From Prevotella sp. HUN102 (GTDB lineage: Bacteria; Bacteroidota; Bacteroidia; Bacteroidales; Bacteroidaceae): a stretch of DNA of 64,000 bases. A program made the translations under genes and the position numbers. This document shows positions 18,277 to 26,914 of this stretch, piece by piece. The notes below the pieces were generated by a model. The model made no database searches. It had not been told where the DNA came from and saw only the letters and a program-made list of their open reading frames with translations. Position 1 is the first letter of the stretch; each line of letters opens with the position of its first letter. The stretch covers positions 2,170,001-2,234,000 of the forward strand of contig NZ_JIAF01000004.1 of NCBI RefSeq assembly GCF_000688375.1, in the 5' to 3' direction.

Positions 18277-19512
18277 ATGCGAAGTACGTTTAAGGTTCTG
18301 TTCTACCTCAAAAAGAACGCCCCTAAGAAAGACGGTTCCGTTCCCGTGATGTGTCGCATCACCATCGACGGAACCATTGCACAGTTCAGCTGCAAATGCG
18401 ACATCCTCCCCAATCTATGGGATGTCAAGAGTAACCGGGCTTCGGGAAAGAGTGCCGTGGCATTGGAGACCAACCGCTTCTTGGATAAGATCCGGGTGGG
18501 TATCAATGCCAAATACAAGGAGATTGCCGAAAGGGACAACTATGTCACAGCGGAGAAAGTAAAAAACGCTTTTTGGGGTCTGGAGATGCGGCACGAGACA
18601 CTGCTGACGGTCTATGCCCAACACAATGAAGATTTTGCCAAGCAGGTCGATGCAGGCTTACGAAGCCAATCCACTTACGACAAGTATTGCACGGTCTATA
18701 AGCACTTGGAAGAATTCATCAGGACACGCTACCGTCTGAGCGATATTGCCTTGCGAGAGCTTACTCCCGCATTCATCACGGACTTTGAGATTTTCCTTCG
18801 CACGGAAAAACAGTGTTGCAACAATACCGTATGGATTTACATGATGCCTTTGCGCCGAATGATTACCATTGCCCAAAATCACGGCTGGATAGTTCGAGAC
18901 CCGTTCGTGGACTACAGTATCTCCGCCGAGAGTACGGAAAGGGATTATTTGACCAAGGACGAGATACGTCAAATGATGGATTTGAAGTTTCGCCGCAAGT
19001 CAATGGAGTTGGTGCGTGACCTGTATGTATTCTGCTGCTTTACCGGCTTGTCGTTTACCGATATGAAGAACCTGACCAAAGACAATGTGCAGACTTCATT
19101 TGACGGTAAGTTGTGGATTATGACCAAGCGACAGAAGACAGGCGTGGAATCCAACATTATGCTGATGGACATTCCCATGAGGATTATCGAAAAGTACGAC
19201 GGTATGGCAAAGGAAAATTATCTCCTGCCCGTTCCGCAGTACATTACCGCTCGCAAGAACCTCAAAACAATCATCGGGCTTTGCGGAATAGAGAAGAACA
19301 TAACGTGGCACACCAGTCGCCATACCATGGCAACGGAAATTTGTCTGACCAATGGAGTTCCCATTGAAACGCTTTCCAAGATGCTCGGGCATACCAATAT
19401 CCGCACGACACAGATTTATGCTAAAATCACCCACGAGAAAGAGAGTCAGGACATGAATACCCTTTCCGACAAGTTAAGTAAGATAGAGCAATTCAGCGAT
19501 ATCATCATATAA
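18277..19512 (+). CDS. int: Tyrosine recombinase (IntDOT-like integrase)
   Basis: 411 residues, the size of CTnDOT-type integrases. The C-terminal catalytic domain shows Lys in KRQKTG, HTSRH (His345, Arg348), GHT (His372) and the nucleophile in TQIYAK (Tyr381). Where most tyrosine recombinases have the first catalytic arginine (TGLR), this one has FTGLSFTDM, a serine, as in IntDOT. The N-terminal SAM-like core-binding domain is present. It should integrate and excise the outer element at the nearby GTTGTTTTGC site. Confidence 0.92.
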   Translation: MRSTFKVLFYLKKNAPKKDGSVPVMCRITIDGTIAQFSCKCDILPNLWDVKSNRASGKSAVALETNRFLDKIRVGINAKYKEIAERDNYVTAEKVKNAFWGLEMRHETLLTVYAQHNEDFAKQVDAGLRSQSTYDKYCTVYKHLEEFIRTRYRLSDIALRELTPAFITDFEIFLRTEKQCCNNTVWIYMMPLRRMITIAQNHGWIVRDPFVDYSISAESTERDYLTKDEIRQMMDLKFRRKSMELVRDLYVFCCFTGLSFTDMKNLTKDNVQTSFDGKLWIMTKRQKTGVESNIMLMDIPMRIIEKYDGMAKENYLLPVPQYITARKNLKTIIGLCGIEKNITWHTSRHTMATEICLTNGVPIETLSKMLGHTNIRTTQIYAKITHEKESQDMNTLSDKLSKIEQFSDIII

Positions 19513-19530
19513 TGAAAAGGAGGACGCACG

Positions 19531-19893
19531 ATGAAAAGAGAAATCATAACCATTAGCGGGAATGGAGACATACACATCCCGACTGCTCCCGTTTGGATGT
19601 CAGTTTGCGAGATTGCCGACCTGCTCGGGGCTTTCTCCGGCAAGGTGAACGCACAAATCAAAACGATATTCAAAGAAGGTCTCCTGATGGAGGCGGAAGC
19701 GATGAGAACAATCCGCTCTGAACAAGGATTTATTGATTTGTACAGTATGGAAATGATAACGATGCTGTCGTTTCGTATAGCCACGCCAGAGGCAAAGGCT
19801 TTGCGAAGATGGATAATAGGAAAACTTTCGGAGAAGAAAGTTTCATCTCCACCTATGATAATCTGCTATACCGTTGGCGGACGGCTTTGTTAA
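19531..19893 (+). CDS. RhuM-like small protein beside the integrase
   Basis: 120 residues, starting 18 bp after the integrase stop. The N-terminus (VWMSVCEIADLLGAFSGKVN...) looks like a winged-helix or Bro-N-type DNA-binding segment. The C-terminal ITMLSFRIATPEAKALRRWI resembles the helical segment of RhuM proteins (YRVNS..A..FR.W). Similar short genes often sit behind integrases in Bacteroidales conjugative elements. Function unknown; a regulator of integration is possible. Confidence 0.6.
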   Translation: MKREIITISGNGDIHIPTAPVWMSVCEIADLLGAFSGKVNAQIKTIFKEGLLMEAEAMRTIRSEQGFIDLYSMEMITMLSFRIATPEAKALRRWIIGKLSEKKVSSPPMIICYTVGGRLC

Positions 19894-19956
19894 GAGGAGT
19901 GCGAATAAAAGGAGACAGGCTGTGAGATAAGATTTCTCGCAGCCTGTCTCCTTTCA

Positions 19957-20256
19957 TCATTCTTCAAATCGTGGATGGTAGTTTTCCTGTAGCAATTTCT
20001 CTACCTCCTCTTCTTTATAGAGGACTTTCCCTCCTAATTTGACAAACGGGATACGCCCCATATCGCGATAGTCTTGCAGGGTGCGTCGATTGACATGCAG
20101 CCGTCGGGAAAGTTCCTCGTCCGTCAAATACCGCTGCCCTTGGAGCATCGGTCTGTTTCTTTTCCTCAGAGCGTCTATCCCTTTTATCATACGGTCGGAG
20201 GCATTGAGGAAGTGCATAATTTCTTCGTCATTCTTGGTCTTAACATTATTACTCAT
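19957..20256 (-). CDS. Excisionase-like HTH protein (second gene of pair)
   Basis: 99 residues. An HTH_17/MerR-like fold: LTDEELSRRLHVNRRTLQDYRDMGRIPF, then the wing VKLGGKVLYKEEEVEKLL. These small proteins act as excisionases or directionality factors (Xis2c/Xis2d-like) in Bacteroides conjugative transposons. It follows the HTH gene at 20295-20573 on the same strand with 38 bp between, so the two form an operon driven from 20607-20614. Confidence 0.78.
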   Translation of the reverse strand: MSNNVKTKNDEEIMHFLNASDRMIKGIDALRKRNRPMLQGQRYLTDEELSRRLHVNRRTLQDYRDMGRIPFVKLGGKVLYKEEEVEKLLQENYHPRFEE

Positions 20257-20294
20257 AGTTCTACTTTGGATTTAATGGTGATTAAGATACTGTG

Positions 20295-20573
20295 TCACGG
20301 AGAGACCGACTTGTCTATCAGTTTCTGCACGTCCTCCGGTTTATAGTACATCTTGTAGCCTATCTTTGTATAGGGGAAAGTCCGGTTACTCCGATAGGTT
20401 TGCAGTGTACGCAAGCTGACGTTCAGAATTTGGCAGACGTCTTGGTTGTCCAACCATTTGCCCATTCTCTTCTCGTCCGATTCCCGACAGAGGGCATCGA
20501 CCTTGGCAGTCAGGATGCGGAAACGCTCCATCATCGCCTCATACGTTTTCTTCTCGATTGCTATTACTTCCAT
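20295..20573 (-). CDS. Excisionase-like HTH protein (first gene of pair)
   Basis: 92 residues. HTH motif: WLDNQDVCQILNVSLRTLQTYRSNRTFP, then IGYKMYYKPEDVQKLI. The N-terminus (MEVIAIEKKTYEAMM) is the usual opening of this class. By position and order it corresponds to Xis2c/Xis2d-type factors of CTnDOT-like elements. Its promoter region contains a 26-bp element shared with the topB operon promoter. Confidence 0.78.
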   Translation of the reverse strand: MEVIAIEKKTYEAMMERFRILTAKVDALCRESDEKRMGKWLDNQDVCQILNVSLRTLQTYRSNRTFPYTKIGYKMYYKPEDVQKLIDKSVSP

Positions 20574-20606
20574 GTTTCAATTTTTAAGTTTGGATATTAC
20601 GATATG

Positions 20607-20614
20607 CAAATTTA
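20607..20614 (-). promoter_or_regulatory. -7 box of the xis-like operon
   Basis: The minus strand reads TAAATTTG, 34 bp before the start at 20573. The shared activator-like element at 20650-20675 ends 35 bp upstream of it. Confidence 0.6.
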
Positions 20615-20649
20615 ATGACAGCGTATGTGAGAAAGAGACACTTTCATAT

Positions 20650-20675
20650 AACTGCGTGCTTGTGGCTTTGATATG
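20650..20675 (-). promoter_or_regulatory. Shared 26-bp element, copy 1 (xis-like promoter)
   Basis: On the plus strand: AACTGCGTGCTTGTGGC then TTTGATATG. It matches 24 of 26 bases at 50212-50237. In both copies exactly 35 bases separate it from the -7 box of a minus-strand operon, which points to a common activator, possibly of the RteC type known to control CTnDOT excision genes. Confidence 0.65.
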
Positions 20676-20796
20676 ACAGCCAGTGTCTTCGGACTTGAAT
20701 GCCCGGAAATAAAAATCTCTATTCAGTACATATTTAGCATACAATCCGAACGATTTTAATGTCCGAACTTTGCACCATAATCAAATAAAAAGAGCG

Positions 20797-21135
20797 ATGG
20801 ATGTCATTACGATTGAAAGTAAAGCCTACCATGATTTGATGGGCAAGATAGAGAAGATACTCCGATATGTGGAGAAGGAGGAACAGGCGAAGGAGGAGTA
20901 TGAAAACCGCTTGATCACCAACAAGGATTTAGCCGAGATACTCGGCATCAGCCAGCGCACCCTTCAGAGGCTGCGAAGTTCGGAACGTATCGGCTACAAG
21001 ATTATTCTTGGACGATGCTATTACGACTTGAAAGACATAGAGGAAGCGATACGCAAGAAAAGCCTGTGCTGCAATCCTCAAAACATAAAAGAACTTAGAC
21101 GGAATTTCCTACTTAAAACCAAGAGAACGAAATAG
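20797..21135 (+). CDS. HTH DNA-binding protein
   Basis: 112 residues from ATG 20797 (the frame is open back to 20770). N-terminus MDVITIESKAYHDLMGKIEK as in other element HTH proteins; HTH LITNKDLAEILGISQRTLQRLRSSERIGY and wing ILGRCYYDLKDIEEAI. It is divergent from the xis-like pair and directly followed by another HTH gene. Likely a second set of DNA-bending or regulatory factors for the element. Confidence 0.75.
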   Translation: MDVITIESKAYHDLMGKIEKILRYVEKEEQAKEEYENRLITNKDLAEILGISQRTLQRLRSSERIGYKIILGRCYYDLKDIEEAIRKKSLCCNPQNIKELRRNFLLKTKRTK

Positions 21136-21138
21136 CGT

Positions 21139-21450
21139 ATGGAACTATTGGACAGAGACACTTTTCTTGAATGGATGGAACGGATTATGACCCGTTTCGA
21201 CCATCTGAAGCAGACCATTCCCGACATTCCCCAACGTCCGATGCTCAACGGCGAGCCGCTTTTGGACAATCAGGAGGTCTGCATGATGCTGCAAGTCAGC
21301 AAGCGAACCTTGCAGCGTTACCGGGATTCGGGAACGCTCCCATTCCATATCATCTACCACAAGACGTGGTATCTTGAATCGGAGATAACCGCCTTTATGA
21401 AGCACCATTTCACCGAGAATATGAAAAGGAAACGCAAAAGAAAAACATAG
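21139..21450 (+). CDS. HTH DNA-binding protein
   Basis: 103 residues, starting 4 bp after the previous stop, so co-transcribed. HTH LLDNQEVCMMLQVSKRTLQRYRDSGTLPF and wing IYHKTWYLESEITAFM; basic tail KRKRKRKT. Same excisionase-like class as its neighbours. A hairpin at 21483-21517 ends the unit. Confidence 0.78.
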   Translation: MELLDRDTFLEWMERIMTRFDHLKQTIPDIPQRPMLNGEPLLDNQEVCMMLQVSKRTLQRYRDSGTLPFHIIYHKTWYLESEITAFMKHHFTENMKRKRKRKT

Positions 21451-21482
21451 AAACAATCTTTGCTTTTTGTTTTGTACGCGTA

Positions 21483-21517
21483 AAATCCCGTCCCGTCGTG
21501 ATGACGAGGCGGGATTT
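21483..21517 (+). terminator. Hairpin terminator after HTH pair
   Basis: AAATCCCG (21483-21490) pairs with CGGGATTT (21510-21517), with an inner GTCGT/ACGA stem. No strong T-run follows, so it may be a weak terminator or an RNA stabiliser. Confidence 0.55.
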
Positions 21518-21572
21518 GCACATAAAAAATGATTTTCCTATTCAGAAATTAGGTGTATAGAGAATTATTCAC

Positions 21573-21580
21573 TATTTTTG
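21573..21580 (+). promoter_or_regulatory. -7 promoter box for XRE/GHKL operon
   Basis: TATTTTTG, 34 bp before the XRE gene start at 21615. Confidence 0.5.
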
Positions 21581-21614
21581 TAGCAAATTACACGCACTCA
21601 TTTCTTTTGTAAAT

Positions 21615-21821
21615 ATGATGAGACTAAATAGAATAAAAGAAGTTCTTGAGGAAAAGGGCATTTCCCAAAAGTGGTTGGCGAAGGAACTTAATAAAAGTTT
21701 TAGTACCATAAACGCTTATGCTTGTAATCGACAACAGCCTTCTCTTGAGATTTTATATCGGATATCAAGAATATTGCAAGTAAAGACATCAGCCCTTTTA
21801 GTTGATAATGACTATAAATAG
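21615..21821 (+). CDS. XRE-family HTH regulator
   Basis: 68 residues; a Cro/C1-type HTH: MRLNRIKEVLEEKGISQKWL, then AKELNKSFSTINAYACNRQQP. It is placed 5 bp before the GHKL ATPase/nuclease gene and likely controls that operon, as small XRE genes often do for defence cargo. AT-rich compared with the surrounding transfer genes. Confidence 0.82.
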   Translation: MMRLNRIKEVLEEKGISQKWLAKELNKSFSTINAYACNRQQPSLEILYRISRILQVKTSALLVDNDYK

Positions 21822-21826
21822 ATACT

Positions 21827-23737
21827 ATGAATAAGAAATCCGAACCCATATATCGCTCTCTTTTTGAAGAAGACTACCTTGTTAGAACGTTGAACAGTTC
21901 TATAACCAGCCAAGCTGATATTGCTTTGACAGAACTTGTTGCAAATGCTTGGGATGCTGGTGCTACAAAAGTAAGCATCTTCATTCCTGATGAATATGGA
22001 GAAATCCTTGTCGTAGAAGATGATGGAAATGGCTTGACAGAAGAAGAATTTCAACAACGTTGGATGACACTGGGATATAACAAACTAGCACATCAAGGCA
22101 AACAGGTTCTATTTCCAGATAAAAAGAAAAGAAGTCCTCGCATGGCTTATGGTCGTAATGGTATTGGCAGGCATAGCCTTTTATGCTTTAATGACGAATA
22201 TCATATTGTCACTTCAAAAAACGGTAAAGAACTTTCCCTTACAGTTTCAACTAAAATAAAAGATCAAGCGATCGCAGTTATTGAACAAAATATCTCATCC
22301 TCTTCAAAACATGGTACAAGGTTGGAAGTTCGTGTTGAAAGAAACCTTCCAAATGTGGATAAAATCAGAGAAATAATATCCTCTCGTTTCCTACACGATC
22401 CCGAGTTTGTAATCGAAGTAAACAAACAACAGCTTTCCTTAGATCAAATGGAAGGGTTGTTGGATACGACTGAACTAACGACTCCCGATGGATATAACAT
22501 TACAGCGAACTTTGTAGATTCAAAAAAATCGTCTCGTAAAAGTATTTATCAGGGAATTGCTTTTTGGGAAAGCGGTCGTTTGATTGGTATTCCATCATGG
22601 ATATTAGGATCTGTTTTCTATTTAGACGGTCAAACCGCCCTTGCTAAGAGATATACGATCGTAATACAAAGCAATGAATTGGCAGAATTGGTCAGGGAAG
22701 ATTGGAGTGGCTTCAAAAATACAAATGAAACCGAGAATTTGTACCGAACAGTTGCAGAGTATGTGAAGACAATGTTTGAACAAACAGCAAAGGCGAATTT
22801 AGAAGAAACAAAGGCTATTGTGAAGAAGGAATTGGCGACTAAATTAAAAGAAGCTTCTCCATTGGCTCAGTATGAGGTAGATGAAATCATAGAGAACATT
22901 TCGATAAATTCTCCTACAGCAACTAAAGAGACAATATCTATTGCTGTTGAAGCTGTATTAAATTTAGAGTCATCGAAAAATGGACAGGAACTTTTAATGA
23001 AACTCTCTCAACTTACGGAAGAAGATATTACCGGTCTTAATACGATACTCAATAAGTGGTCTGTAAAGGATGCCCTCACCGTATTGAGTGAAATTGATAG
23101 ACGCCTATCCATCATTGAAGCAATAAGAAAACTTTCTAAAGAAAAGGACACGGATGAATTACATGTTTTGCATCCTCTTGTAACCGAATCACGATGGCTC
23201 TTCGGTCCCGAATACGATACTCCTGAATATACCTCTAACAGACAACTTCAGACTGTAATGAGAAGCCTGTTCAAAATGGATGTTCAGAATGAAGTCGGGG
23301 TAAAAACAAATAGAAGACCAGACCTTGTCGTTTTAGCTGATAGTACCTCTCTTTCAATGACAGGTGTGGAAGAGTTTGGTGATAATGAGCTAGCTACAAT
23401 AACCAAAGTTCTGATAGTTGAACTAAAACGAGGAGGCTTTGAAATAACAAGTAAAGAAAGAAATCAAGCTACTGACTATGTAGACAGTTTGATTGCATTG
23501 GGAATTAATACTGCAAAAATAACAGCTTTTGTCGTAGGAGATAAAGTGGCAAAAGGGTTACAACGTCAGTATCGTGCAGGTTCTAAAGATGAAGGAAGCA
23601 TCTTCTTGACAGATTTTGACCAACTTGTTGATACTGCAGAGAAACGAATGTTTGGACTTAGGAATAAATTAGCAGCAATGTATGATGATATTCCCGGAAT
23701 GGCTTTATATCAACAATCCAAATTGAAGTTGTTCTGA
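21827..23737 (+). CDS. GHKL ATPase fused to PD-(D/E)XK-like nuclease (putative defence)
   Basis: 636 residues. A GHKL (Hsp90/MutL/histidine-kinase) ATPase occupies the first ~220 residues: N-box ELVANAWDAGAT (Glu36, Asn40), G1 VEDDGNGLT (Asp65) and G2 GRNGIGRHS. The C-terminal ~150 residues carry RRPDLVVL (Asp499) and LIVELKRGGF (Glu532, Lys534), spaced as in PD-(D/E)XK nucleases, with ERNQATDYVDSL behind. A helical linker joins them. The ATPase plus nuclease, the XRE neighbour and the position as AT-rich ICE cargo suggest defence against phages or rival elements. That role is inferred; no named system was recognised. Confidence 0.72.
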   Translation: MNKKSEPIYRSLFEEDYLVRTLNSSITSQADIALTELVANAWDAGATKVSIFIPDEYGEILVVEDDGNGLTEEEFQQRWMTLGYNKLAHQGKQVLFPDKKKRSPRMAYGRNGIGRHSLLCFNDEYHIVTSKNGKELSLTVSTKIKDQAIAVIEQNISSSSKHGTRLEVRVERNLPNVDKIREIISSRFLHDPEFVIEVNKQQLSLDQMEGLLDTTELTTPDGYNITANFVDSKKSSRKSIYQGIAFWESGRLIGIPSWILGSVFYLDGQTALAKRYTIVIQSNELAELVREDWSGFKNTNETENLYRTVAEYVKTMFEQTAKANLEETKAIVKKELATKLKEASPLAQYEVDEIIENISINSPTATKETISIAVEAVLNLESSKNGQELLMKLSQLTEEDITGLNTILNKWSVKDALTVLSEIDRRLSIIEAIRKLSKEKDTDELHVLHPLVTESRWLFGPEYDTPEYTSNRQLQTVMRSLFKMDVQNEVGVKTNRRPDLVVLADSTSLSMTGVEEFGDNELATITKVLIVELKRGGFEITSKERNQATDYVDSLIALGINTAKITAFVVGDKVAKGLQRQYRAGSKDEGSIFLTDFDQLVDTAEKRMFGLRNKLAAMYDDIPGMALYQQSKLKLF

Positions 23738-23752
23738 AATGGTATAAATTCT

Positions 23753-23789
23753 AAAAGGACGAATTACAACAATTGTAGTTCGTCCTTTT
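23753..23789. terminator. Strong bidirectional terminator
   Basis: A 17-bp stem with one wobble: AAAAGGACGAA onward from 23753 pairs with TTCGTCCTTTT ending at 23789, with a three-base loop. It separates the convergent GHKL gene and the helicase 3' fragment. Confidence 0.85.
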
Positions 23790-23792
23790 GTT

Positions 23793-25376
23793 TTAGATTT
23801 TCGGTCTGACGATAAACACCTTTTCTGCCAGAGACGGCGGCAGTCCGTCCATAGAGGGCTGTGTAGCGGAGATACTCTGCCCGCTGCTTTCCAACGGTCT
23901 GTCGGTTTGAGCCGCAGAGGTGCTGACGGAGGGAGCGGTGACAGTCGGCTCAATCGGACGTGACCGTTCCATTTCTTCCGTCTTTCCTGCGCTGTCCTGC
24001 ATCATCTCCGCACCTTCTTGATCACTCTCTCCCTGCTCAATCGGTTTTAGGGAAAGCTGTATCTTGCGGTCAAGGGCGGCAAGTTCCGTTTTGAGGTCTT
24101 TGAGCTGCTCTTCCTTCTTCCAAGAGCCGTTCACGACCTCCTGCAAAACAGGAATATCCTTGGCTATCTTTTCCGTGTCAGCCTTAAACCTCTCAATCAA
24201 GCCGGGTATCTTCTCCAAGGCATTCAGGAAATTCATACAGGCGAGTTGCGGGTCTGCCGCTATCCTGCCGTTGTTGTAGCTGTACTTCATTCCGCTTTCT
24301 CCCATCACGAAGAACTTGTTCTGCGAAAGGTCGAAAAGGTCCTTGGAGGAAGACTCCGTCTTGACCACGAGGTTAAATCCGTAGAGTGTTCCGATATTGA
24401 AATACTCTCCCCGTGTGCAGGCTTTCTCGTTGATTTCCGCGAGTTTGGCAGCAATGCGTTTCGGGTCGCTGCCTTCCACTCCTTTGAGTGTTATCGGGTT
24501 GAGTGTGTTTCCCTCTTTGTCTTTCTGTACACGGCTTTGATACAAGTCCCAGTCGCTTTGGAAACGGGCTATCAATTCCTTGTTTCCGTCCACCGTTCTC
24601 ATAACTTCGTCCAATCGGCTTCGGGAGGATGACTTACTGCGAATGAACGCCTGCCGTTCGCTGTCCAAACCCGCAATCTTCTTTTCCAACTTTGCCTTTT
24701 CCAACAAATCGGTATTTCCGGAGAGGATGGCAACGTATTCGGAAAAATTCATTCCTGATTTCTCGTCCATACTTCCCTCATCAATGGTACGGCTACCCAT
24801 ACGGTTGTTTTTAAGCTGTTCGATGAAGAGTTGCTTGTTGTGCAACAAGTTGAATTTATAGCTGTCAAGCGACTTCTCCACGGCGTAGATGATGACATCC
24901 ACCTTGTTGTCCGCATGAAATTTGGCTACCTCGTTACCCTTACGCACGGCTCTTCCGTCCCTCTGCTCCAAGTCGGAAGGACGCCACGGTGTGTCCAGAT
25001 GATGAATGGCAACGGCACGCTTCTGGGCATTCACGCCCGTGCCGAGCATAGAAGTGGAACCGAACAATACACGGATTGTACCTTCATTCATTCCCGCAAT
25101 GAGCGTCTTTCGAGCTTTGTCGGTCTTGGCTTCCTGAATAAAGCGTATCTCCTGAGCGGGAATGCCGTGATCTTCTACCAACTTGCGCTTGATTTCGGAA
25201 TAAGGATTCCATTCGCTGGGCTTATAAGTGCCGAGGTCGCTGAATACAAACTGCGTTCCTTTCTGCTCATTGAACTTACGGTAGTACTCCGCAATCTTGG
25301 CGGCACAGTGGGAAGCCTTGTTGTCCACATGATCTCCGTACCTGTCGGGGTCAATAAGCCTCAGATCCAAACTCAT
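23793..25376 (-). pseudogene. Methylase/helicase gene, 3' fragment (split by nested element)
   Basis: 527 codons continuing the protein interrupted at 41946. It begins ARK|MSLDLRLIDPDRYGDHVD at the junction and carries the second RecA-like helicase half: IRFIQEAKTDKARKTLI, VLFGSTSMLGTGVNAQKR and HLDTPWRPSDLEQRDGRAVR (SNF2 motifs V-VI), then a coiled-coil and Pro/Thr/Ser-rich tail. Motifs I-III lie in the other fragment, so neither piece can be a full helicase. An internal ATG at 25376 could allow separate translation, but no promoter is seen for it. In intact elements this gene is near 1,900 codons. Confidence 0.88.
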
Positions 25377-25377
25377 C

Positions 25378-25385
25378 TTCCTCGC
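25378..25385 (+). other. Left junction repeat of nested element
   Basis: TTCCTCGC; the same eight bases occur at 41946-41953. The repeats flank the nested element and sit where the helicase reading frame breaks (codons for Ala-Arg-Lys). Confidence 0.75.
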
Positions 25386-25525
25386 ATAATCAGTGGTTAA
25401 GAATTAGAGGAAACAAAGGGAAAGGCAAGGAATGTAACTATTTGAAATATCATCATTTAGAATTTTCTTACTATTTTGAGAGTAAGCAAAAACGAGCATC
25501 AAACGGCAGGAGTTCCGTTACCAAA

Positions 25526-25563
25526 TCGTAACCCATCGAGGAAAAAGCAAAAAGGGGTTACGA
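25526..25563. repeat. Inverted TCGTAACCC sites at element left end
   Basis: TCGTAACCC at 25526-25534 and its reverse complement GGGTTACGA at 25555-25563. A third copy lies at 41875-41883, about 63 bp inside the right junction. Terminal placement suggests recombinase arm-type or excisionase sites. The stretch 25386-25645 holds no gene. Confidence 0.55.
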
Positions 25564-25645
25564 ATTGAATGTAAACGACTGTATCATAGTTTTTTATTCC
25601 TTATCTTTCATTTTTCTGCATCGCTCAAAAAGACTTGTTCATCTG

Positions 25646-25653
25646 TACCTTTG
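25646..25653 (+). promoter_or_regulatory. -7 promoter box for tandem recombinases
   Basis: TACCTTTG, 37 bp before the ATG at 25690. Confidence 0.55.
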
Positions 25654-25689
25654 CAAGCAAAGGTAACTTAGGAAAAAACGACAGAAAAA

Positions 25690-26910
25690 ATGAAGGAAAA
25701 CAAACTGAAAGTATCGTTCTTCGTTCAGGCGAAACGAACCGACAAGCAAGGACTTGTGCCTGTCATCGGGCGCATCTCCGTTGGCAGAACCCATTCGGGC
25801 TTCTCTACCAAGTGCAAGACTCCGCTCGCTCTTTGGGACAGCCGCAAGCAACGGCTCATCGGCAAGAGTGCAATAGCGGTGTCCGTCAATCAGAAACTCG
25901 GTGAATGCACCGCACTCATCCACGCACGATTTCACGAACTCGGTGAAAGGAAAGAATGCTTCACCGCCACAGACGTAAGGGATGCCTATCAGGGGAAAAT
26001 CCACTGCCATGCCCTGCTCTTGGAGAGTTTCGGGGAGTATCTCACACAGACAAAGGAGCGCATAGGCATCGACCGAGCCTTGAAGACGTTCAAACTCCGT
26101 ACCTACCAACTCTCCTTGCTTCGTGAGTATGTGCAGAAAAAGCATAAAGTAAGCGACATCCCCCTTTCACAGTTGGACAAAGCCTTTATCGAGGGCTTCG
26201 AGTATTATCTCACCATCGACCGCAGACTGAAACGCAGCAGCGTATCGAGTGCCTTGTCCACCTTGCAGACCATCATCCGCATGGCGGTGAAGAAAGGCGT
26301 GCTGGACTTCTATCCGTTCTTGGGCTACAGTTACGAGCGACCAAAGGGCGAACCGAGAAGTATCACGCAGGAAGAACTTGGGCATATCATCGACTTGGAG
26401 ATTGAATGGGAGAACTACCGTGTTGTCCGTGATTTGTTCGTCTTCTCCTGCTTTTCAGGACTGGCAATCTCCGATGTCCGCAATCTCAAAGAGGAAAATA
26501 TTGTCTTGGAAGAGGGTGAACTCTGCATCAAAGGCAGACGCATGAAAACCAAGACCCCGTACCGTGTACAAGTACTTCCTCCTGCTTGGGCGATAATGGA
26601 GCGGTACAGGGGAAAGCGTGCAGGGTTTGTCTTTGACGTGCCGACTACCGACATCATCCACAACGGCATGCACCACATACAGAGAAACATCGGCATGGAA
26701 ACTCCGCTGACCTTCCACATGGCTCGCCATACCTTTGCATCGCTTATCACACTCTCGGCAGGTGTACCTATTGAAACGGTGAGCCGTATGCTCGGACACA
26801 CCAACCTGAGAACAACACAGGTATATGCCGCGGTTTCCTCCGGGAGAATCCATCGGGATATGCAGACGATACAGCAACGAATACAAGATACATTCACCTT
26901 AAAACTTTGA
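25690..26910 (+). CDS. Tyrosine recombinase, first of tandem pair
   Basis: 406 residues. Catalytic domain with HMARH (His, Arg), GHTNLRTTQVYAAV (His, nucleophile Tyr379) and the FSGLAISDV segment with Ala where the first catalytic Arg is expected, as in many Bacteroidetes integrases. It is the first gene inside the left end of the nested element and starts 5 bp before the second recombinase, so the two are surely co-expressed. Together they probably cut and rejoin at TTCCTCGC. Confidence 0.9.
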   Translation: MKENKLKVSFFVQAKRTDKQGLVPVIGRISVGRTHSGFSTKCKTPLALWDSRKQRLIGKSAIAVSVNQKLGECTALIHARFHELGERKECFTATDVRDAYQGKIHCHALLLESFGEYLTQTKERIGIDRALKTFKLRTYQLSLLREYVQKKHKVSDIPLSQLDKAFIEGFEYYLTIDRRLKRSSVSSALSTLQTIIRMAVKKGVLDFYPFLGYSYERPKGEPRSITQEELGHIIDLEIEWENYRVVRDLFVFSCFSGLAISDVRNLKEENIVLEEGELCIKGRRMKTKTPYRVQVLPPAWAIMERYRGKRAGFVFDVPTTDIIHNGMHHIQRNIGMETPLTFHMARHTFASLITLSAGVPIETVSRMLGHTNLRTTQVYAAVSSGRIHRDMQTIQQRIQDTFTLKL

Positions 26911-26914
26911 ACTT

